Below, in pieces: positions 59,695 through 64,000 of a stretch of DNA of 64,000 nt. The translations under genes and the position numbers were made by a program. This DNA is from Bacillota bacterium (lineage in GTDB: Bacteria; Bacillota; UBA4882; UBA8346). The notes under the pieces are model-generated. The model made no database searches and was not told the origin of the DNA. It worked only from the letters and a program-made list of their open reading frames with translations. The DNA lies in contig JAEZFP010000010.1 of NCBI GenBank assembly GCA_023417475.1, positions 14,778 through 78,777 of the forward strand, given 5' to 3'. Numbering within the stretch: the stretch's first letter is position 1; each line of letters opens with the position of its first letter.

Positions 59695-61575
59695 ATGTAT
59701 AAATTATTAATAGCCGACGATGAGGTGTTGGAGCGTCAGGCGATCCGTTATATCGCCGCTGAACGGTTTGCCGGCGAGTTTGAAATCCGCGAGGCGGCGA
59801 ACGGCCGGGAAGCGGTGGAGCTGGCGTTGGATTTCGCGCCGGATATCGCGTTTTTGGATATCAAGATGCCGGGATTAAACGGCCTGGAAGCCGCGGCGCA
59901 GATCCGGCAGACTTTGCCCGATTGTCAGTTCGTCATCATCTCCGCCTATCATCATTTCAGTTACGCGAAAGAAGCGGTGACGTTGGGGGCCACCCAATAT
60001 ATCACCAAACCCGTTCCCGTTGAGGAGCTGGTTAGGGTGTTGCGTCGGGTCGCGTTGCGAATTGACGACGCCCGCGCCCGTAAACAACATGAAGCGGAAA
60101 CCGCCAAACGGCTCCGGCAAGTGACCCAATACCTTCAGGAAGAACTGTTGCTGCTGATCGCTTTGGGTGAGGTGGAAGACCGGGTGATTCAAGAGTATTT
60201 CACCATTTTCGAATTGGATTATAAGGCCTTTCTGTTTGCCAATTTGAAGATTGAAACGGCGGGGACGCTGACGGAGATCGAACGGACGATCCGGAAGAAG
60301 CAGGCGGTCGACGAGATCAAAACCATCATTCGCGACTGCGGGCACGACTGTTTGATCGGCAGCGTCGGCCAGGAGATTTACGTTTTGCTCTTGTTGAACG
60401 GGGAAACGGATGAATACGGCGTCCGTATTTTTAGCGTCGAGTTATTCTCGCGGATTATGGAACAGATCGACCGGGAGCTCGGATTGGGGCTGAAAATCGG
60501 CATCAGCAACTATTGCGCGGATTTGGCCAATATGTACGCGGCGTTTCTCCAAGCGAAATTTGCCGTGAACTATGACCAAACTCCGGGCGCGTTGGTGAGT
60601 TACGGGGATATTCATAAAGGGGAATCGGCCGCCGCCTATCCCATTAACAAGGAGAAAATGCTGCGCGAATGCATGGTGCAGGGCGATGAGGCGCAAGCGT
60701 TGCGGTTGTTGGATGAGATCATTGACTGGCTGGCGTTTCAGACGGCGGAATTGGATACGTTGCGCCAAAAAATCTATGAACTGCTGTTGGTGTTGGTGCG
60801 CGAGGTGATCATCAACTCCAATTTAAGCGAGGTTGACCTGGACGCGGGCGAGTTGCGGGCGGTTTTTCTCCAAGAGGACGGCCGGGAACTGCGGGCGTTC
60901 GCCAAACGTTTGATCGCCGCGAAAATCGGGGAGATTCACCGGATCAAGGTGTCGCGGGCCAATTCGCTGTTGGCCAAAGCCGTCGCATATCTGGAAGAAC
61001 GTTACGCCCGGGAAATTTCTTTGGAAGAGGTGGCGGAGTTTATTCAGATCAGCCCCTTTTACCTGAGTAAGTTATTTAAGAAGGAATTGGGCGAAAACTT
61101 CAGTGATTATCTGACGGCGATCCGGATGAAAAAAGCCAAGGAAATCCTGGTCGACCCGCTGAGCAATATTAAGGAAGCCAGCTACAAGGTGGGCTATAAG
61201 GACCCGAATTATTTCGCGCGGGCTTTTAAGAAAAGCTTTGGGCTGACGCCGTCGGAATACAAGGCGAAGTTTGTCATCCACGGCACCAAGGATCCGAACC
61301 GGGTCGGCCGGATCGCCTACGATCTCGACGGCTTCCGGGTCGACGTCCGGCATGTGGCGGTCCGCGAGACGACCGCCGATAACCCGTTTGTCCCTCACGA
61401 ACACGCCGAAAAGGAGCTGTGGTATATTGTCAGCGGCAGCGGCTACTTTTTACGCGACGCCCAGGAGGAACCGGTCGGGGCGGGCGACCTGATTCAGATC
61501 GACTCCTGGGTCAAACACGGTTTGCGGACGGAAACCAAACTGACCTGGGTGGTGCTGAGCGCGGAGAATTTGTAA
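59695..61575 (+). CDS. response regulator with AraC domain and C-terminal cupin
   Basis: 626 residues. The receiver domain has Asp55 as phosphorylation site (AFLDIKMPG) with DD near residue 8 and the conserved Lys (ITKPVPVE). A ~280-residue middle region, a complete AraC DNA-binding domain (SLEEVAEFIQISPFYLSKLFKKELG ... KVGYKDPNYFARAFKK) and, unusually, a cupin of ~90 residues (NPFVPHEHAEKELWYIVSGSG, GDLIQIDSWVKHG) follow. YesN-type regulators normally stop after AraC. The cupin could bind a sugar or metal as a second input. GGGTGAGG precedes the ATG. Confidence 0.9.
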   Translation: MYKLLIADDEVLERQAIRYIAAERFAGEFEIREAANGREAVELALDFAPDIAFLDIKMPGLNGLEAAAQIRQTLPDCQFVIISAYHHFSYAKEAVTLGATQYITKPVPVEELVRVLRRVALRIDDARARKQHEAETAKRLRQVTQYLQEELLLLIALGEVEDRVIQEYFTIFELDYKAFLFANLKIETAGTLTEIERTIRKKQAVDEIKTIIRDCGHDCLIGSVGQEIYVLLLLNGETDEYGVRIFSVELFSRIMEQIDRELGLGLKIGISNYCADLANMYAAFLQAKFAVNYDQTPGALVSYGDIHKGESAAAYPINKEKMLRECMVQGDEAQALRLLDEIIDWLAFQTAELDTLRQKIYELLLVLVREVIINSNLSEVDLDAGELRAVFLQEDGRELRAFAKRLIAAKIGEIHRIKVSRANSLLAKAVAYLEERYAREISLEEVAEFIQISPFYLSKLFKKELGENFSDYLTAIRMKKAKEILVDPLSNIKEASYKVGYKDPNYFARAFKKSFGLTPSEYKAKFVIHGTKDPNRVGRIAYDLDGFRVDVRHVAVRETTADNPFVPHEHAEKELWYIVSGSGYFLRDAQEEPVGAGDLIQIDSWVKHGLRTETKLTWVVLSAENL

Positions 61576-61675
61576 GAAATTTGGCAGGAGTTGGCGGAAA
61601 GAGAACGAAATAATCAACCATGAGATGAACACTTGCGAATTGGTCCCCAATTTCAGGAAACGGAGCGATGCGACA

Positions 61676-62344
61676 ATGTTCAGGATTCGATTTTTTCGGA
61701 CCCACGATCCTTATGGTTGTTTTTCAAATTTTGCCGAATATCCCGTAACCATGGCCGGAAAGGTGTGGCCGACTTCGGCTCATTATTATCAGGGGCAAAA
61801 GTACGCCGGCACTGTTTATGAAGACGTAATTCGTCAAGCCGCCACGCCCATGGAAGCGGTCCGGCTGGGCAAGGATAAAAACCGGCCGTTGCGGCCGGAT
61901 TGGCATCTGCAAAAAGATGCGATTATGAAAGAAGTGACCGTCGCCAAGTTTGCCCAATATCCGGTCTTACGGGCGATTTTGCTCTCCACCGGCGACTGTT
62001 GTTTGCTTGGCTACTCGACCACCGACGCCTATTGGTCCGACGGTGGCGACGGCTCGGGCCGGAACCGGTTCGCCGAGATTTTGATGGAACTCCGGGAAAA
62101 CGATCCCGACTATCGCCCGGATTTTTATCTGCCCCAGTGGCTGGCCTATCCGAATATCGCGCCGTTTGACACGTTTTGGTGCAAGGGCGAAGGCAAGGAG
62201 TACCGGTCGCGGTTTGACCAATGGTTTCACCACCTTCATCCCGAGGCGAAAAAAGAGTATGACCGTTATTTTATCCCGCCCCGGGAGTGGGAAGGGGTTA
62301 ACGCCAAGCGGATTGAGGAAGAAAATGAGGTAAAGACGCAGTAA
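61676..62344 (+). CDS. NADAR-family protein (YbiA-like)
   Basis: About 222 residues. FRTHDPYGCFSNF, WPTSAHYYQGQKYAG, RLGKDKNRPLRPDWHLQKD and YWSDGGDGSGRNRFAEILMELR are the NADAR family blocks. Known members are N-glycosidases acting on riboflavin intermediates or on ADP-ribose adducts. A ~70-residue extension after the domain, rich in Tyr, Trp and charged residues, is not part of the standard fold. ATG 61676 has GGAG ten bases upstream; the longer frame from 61625 is unlikely. Confidence 0.88.
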   Translation: MFRIRFFRTHDPYGCFSNFAEYPVTMAGKVWPTSAHYYQGQKYAGTVYEDVIRQAATPMEAVRLGKDKNRPLRPDWHLQKDAIMKEVTVAKFAQYPVLRAILLSTGDCCLLGYSTTDAYWSDGGDGSGRNRFAEILMELRENDPDYRPDFYLPQWLAYPNIAPFDTFWCKGEGKEYRSRFDQWFHHLHPEAKKEYDRYFIPPREWEGVNAKRIEEENEVKTQ

Positions 62345-62495
62345 TTGCGGGTTGTTGATTTGGGTTTTGAATAAGGCCTCTTTTGCCGGGTAATCGCCGG
62401 TGAAGGAGGTTTGTTTTTGCCGTAACTCCGCCGGGCTGGGCGGGGAAGTTGTTTCCACAATATGGGAAACAGTTTGATTGCGCGGAGAGAATGGC

Positions 62496-62526
62496 GAAAA
62501 CCCTTGAGTGACTTCAAGGGTTTTGC
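62496..62526. terminator. terminator between the NADAR and cupin genes
   Basis: AAAACCCTTGA / TCAAGGGTTTT arms around a short loop; A-run and T-run on opposite sides fit both strands. Confidence 0.7.
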
Positions 62527-62558
62527 GGATGGGTGGATCTGGGGCGTGGGAAATGCTG

Positions 62559-63077
62559 TTAGTGGTCGTGTTCTTCCGGTTTGACCGCTTGTACCGTGCC
62601 GTAGGGGTGCTGGGGCGGCGCGTAGATGGAGTATAGTTTGAGCGGCATATTGCCGGTGTTGATTACGTTATGCCAGGTTCCGGCGGGGATGATGATGGCA
62701 TAACCGTCCCCGACGCAGCGTTGAAAGTCCAAGTTGTGGCGCTCCTTGCCCATCATGGCCAAGCCTTGGCCTTGTTCGACCCGGAGGAATTGGTCGAGGT
62801 GGGGATGGATTTCGAGGCCGATGTCTTCACCGACGTTGATGCTCATCAGCGTCAATTGCAGATGGCAGCCGGTCCATAAGGCGAGCCGGTAGTTGTTGTT
62901 GAGTTTGGTCGCTTCGTCAATATTGATCACAAACGGCTGCGGGCCGTAATCCCGCAATTGCGGAAAGGGGCTGTAGGCCGCCGCGTACGACGGTTGCCAC
63001 CAATAGTTGTCGTTGGGGTTGGTTGCCGGCGGGGCGGCGCAATGGTCGCACGGGGCGGGTTGACGTTTGTCGCGCAT
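62559..63077 (-). CDS. cupin-domain protein
   Basis: About 172 residues. The N-terminal ~55 residues are Pro/Tyr/Trp-rich with a CDHC pair. The cupin has LEIHPHLDQFLRVEQGQG and IIPAGTWHNVINTG, with the His/His/Glu-type metal ligands partly changed (HPHLDQF). Related to mannose-6-phosphate isomerase-like cupins seen in spore formers; function unknown. GAAAGGA precedes ATG 63077; the frame open to 63152 lacks an RBS. Confidence 0.8.
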   Translation of the reverse strand: MRDKRQPAPCDHCAAPPATNPNDNYWWQPSYAAAYSPFPQLRDYGPQPFVINIDEATKLNNNYRLALWTGCHLQLTLMSINVGEDIGLEIHPHLDQFLRVEQGQGLAMMGKERHNLDFQRCVGDGYAIIIPAGTWHNVINTGNMPLKLYSIYAPPQHPYGTVQAVKPEEHDH

Positions 63078-63219
63078 GGTTTCAGTCCTTTCGTGGGCTT
63101 TTCTACCATTGTATTGTTGATCTGGAAAACCTGTGCTTTGGGAACGGGTCAAAACGGGGAAAATTTGGCGTGACTCACCCCCCTTGCGATAGCGAATGCT
63201 TGAACAAACTTTTTACGAT

Positions 63220-63267
63220 CCCCCTCTCTTTGAGGACAGCCGACTCGAAGCGGTGGAAGAGAGGGGG
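63220..63267. repeat. inverted repeat with 11-bp C/T-rich arms
   Basis: CCCCCTCTCTT (63220-63230) and AAGAGAGGGGG (63257-63267) flank 26 bases. No T-run follows. A 12-codon frame beginning ATG 63272 lies right after it but is too short to support as a gene. Confidence 0.6.
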
Positions 63268-63325
63268 GGCCATGAAACGCATTTTCAAACACAACAAATG
63301 GGAACGTTAGGCGAACGGTTGGTTA

Positions 63326-63751
63326 TCAGGAGCCGGCGTCAGTTTGGCCGGGAATAATCAACCGACCATAGACCATTTTGGGATAAAATGCGATGTCGCG
63401 ATTCGTCAGATAATAACCTTCCTTATCTCTGGCAACCTTCAACGTGATCCAAACATCGTCGCCCAGATCTACTGCCACTTGATCGTCGGGTTGCAATTCA
63501 TGGTAAAGTTCGCGGTTGTATAGGGCATAACGGCCCTGATGTTGCAGCATGATGAAACCGGCAATTTCGGGTACGTCCGGTTGCTCCGGAGTTAAAAGTT
63601 GAAGGGTAATCCGACCGGGTTGCAGGCGGACTTGCAACTTGGAGCCGATCTGGAAGCCGCATTGCCGGAGGTGTTGGCCGGAGAGGCGGATGAGGGGCAA
63701 TTGCCGATCATTCCGGTGAATTCGACTCACGGTAAGGATATGCTCGTTCAT
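63326..63751 (-). CDS. SymE/AbrB-fold small protein
   Basis: About 141 residues. Residues ~5-50 (LTVSRIHRNDRQLPLIRLSGQHLRQCGFQIGSKLQVR) match the SymE toxin-like domain, a swapped-hairpin AbrB relative. A ~75-residue C-terminal part is not recognised. E. coli SymE is an SOS-induced protein controlled by an antisense RNA; no antisense partner is obvious here. GGAG lies ten bases before ATG 63751. Confidence 0.7.
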   Translation of the reverse strand: MNEHILTVSRIHRNDRQLPLIRLSGQHLRQCGFQIGSKLQVRLQPGRITLQLLTPEQPDVPEIAGFIMLQHQGRYALYNRELYHELQPDDQVAVDLGDDVWITLKVARDKEGYYLTNRDIAFYPKMVYGRLIIPGQTDAGS

Positions 63752-63893
63752 TCGGTTTGCACTCCTTGTATATTTAGTCAGGTTATTCCGCGTTGCATCT
63801 AGCAATTATCGAAAGAAACATGAAATACACCTTTTCCTCATTTTCTTCTTTTTTAGTTTTTTTGTCTAGATAAAGCCGCAAAATAGTACATTA

Positions 63894-63929
63894 TGTCCGA
63901 AAAAACTTGAAATTGGACATATTGTCCGA
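63894..63929. promoter_or_regulatory. cluster of TGTCCGA half-sites
   Basis: TGTCCGA (63894-63900), TTGGACA (63913-63919) and TGTCCGA (63923-63929). The last two form GGACA-TAT-TGTCC. They lie upstream of the SymE-like gene and of the terminal repeat, so they could be an operator for either. Confidence 0.35.
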
Positions 63930-63937
63930 TAAATCGT

Positions 63938-64000
63938 CGTTGGGCGAGGATGTACAGTCGTTGGGCGAGGATGCACAGTCGTTGGGCGAGGATGCACAGT
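63938..64000 (+). repeat. 21-bp direct tandem repeat running off the window
   Basis: Three units of 21 bp (63938-63958, 63959-63979, 63980-64000), identical except for one T/C change in the first; the array continues past the edge. In one frame it encodes a heptapeptide SLGEDAQ and is open from TTG 63922, without a visible RBS. Unlike the array at 28.9 kb these units are not palindromic. Confidence 0.85.

Noticed and set aside
63272..63310. A 12-codon frame after the C/T-rich inverted repeat
   Set aside because: Too short to support; the G-run before it belongs to the inverted repeat rather than to a clear RBS.
63894..64000. CRISPR-like array at the right edge
   Set aside because: The 21-bp units are contiguous without variable spacers, so this is a simple tandem repeat.

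Overview
The window looks like chromosomal DNA of an anaerobic, endospore-forming member of the Bacillota. The evidence is SpoIIE, two YheC/YheD-type spore-coat ATP-grasp proteins, a collagen-like protein, strong GGAGG-type ribosome binding sites and very frequent TTG/GTG starts. Base composition is moderate to slightly GC-rich, except for an AT-rich block at about 49.0-56.8 kb. Placement near Hydrogenispora/Limnochordia-type lineages is only an inference. No rRNA or tRNA gene, CRISPR array, transposase or phage gene was seen. Layout: 0-4.2 kb holds the end of a D-Ala-D-Ala carboxypeptidase, a YkvI-type membrane protein and spoIIE. In other Bacillota spoIIE lies close to tilS and ftsH; here about 11 kb lies between them. 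That insert holds a four-gene minus-strand operon (Mur-ligase paralogue, two YheC/YheD ATP-grasp proteins, DUF2156 acyltransferase) with a sigma-K-like promoter, a divergent collagen-like gene, an alpha/beta hydrolase, an internally duplicated protein of unknown function, a GH105 hydrolase and a Gfo/Idh/MocA oxidoreductase. tilS and ftsH follow at 15.3-18.6 kb, then a MurA whose catalytic Cys is replaced by Asp. 20.2-29.2 kb is cofactor biosynthesis: nadABC (minus), folB, and panBCD behind a structured leader, then birA and a secreted HtrA-like protease. Directly behind the htrA terminator lies a non-coding array of thirteen 21-bp palindromic units. 29.2-36.7 kb holds an amidohydrolase with a divergent HxlR regulator, a patatin lipase, an NdpA-like nucleoid protein, and a divergent pair of secreted glycan enzymes (AGE-family epimerase, heparinase II/III-like lyase). 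37-48.8 kb holds a GGDEF/HD-GYP sensor, mutY, an HD-GYP protein, a YkuS-like protein, an OsmC-like protein, a secreted beta-propeller-like protein and a TetR-EmrA-EmrB efflux operon. 49-56.8 kb is the most unusual unit: a LacI-type regulator divergent from an operon encoding a BadF/HgdC-type ATP-dependent activator, two HgdB/DCCP-type iron-sulfur subunits and a complete SsuABC/TauABC-like importer, with no CoA-transferase or ligase. It looks like import plus ATP-driven low-potential reduction of an unknown small molecule. 57-61.6 kb encodes a DctP-type lipoprotein with a YesMN-like two-component system whose response regulator carries an extra C-terminal cupin. The window ends with a NADAR protein, a cupin, a SymE/AbrB-fold protein and a second, unrelated 21-bp tandem repeat running off the edge.
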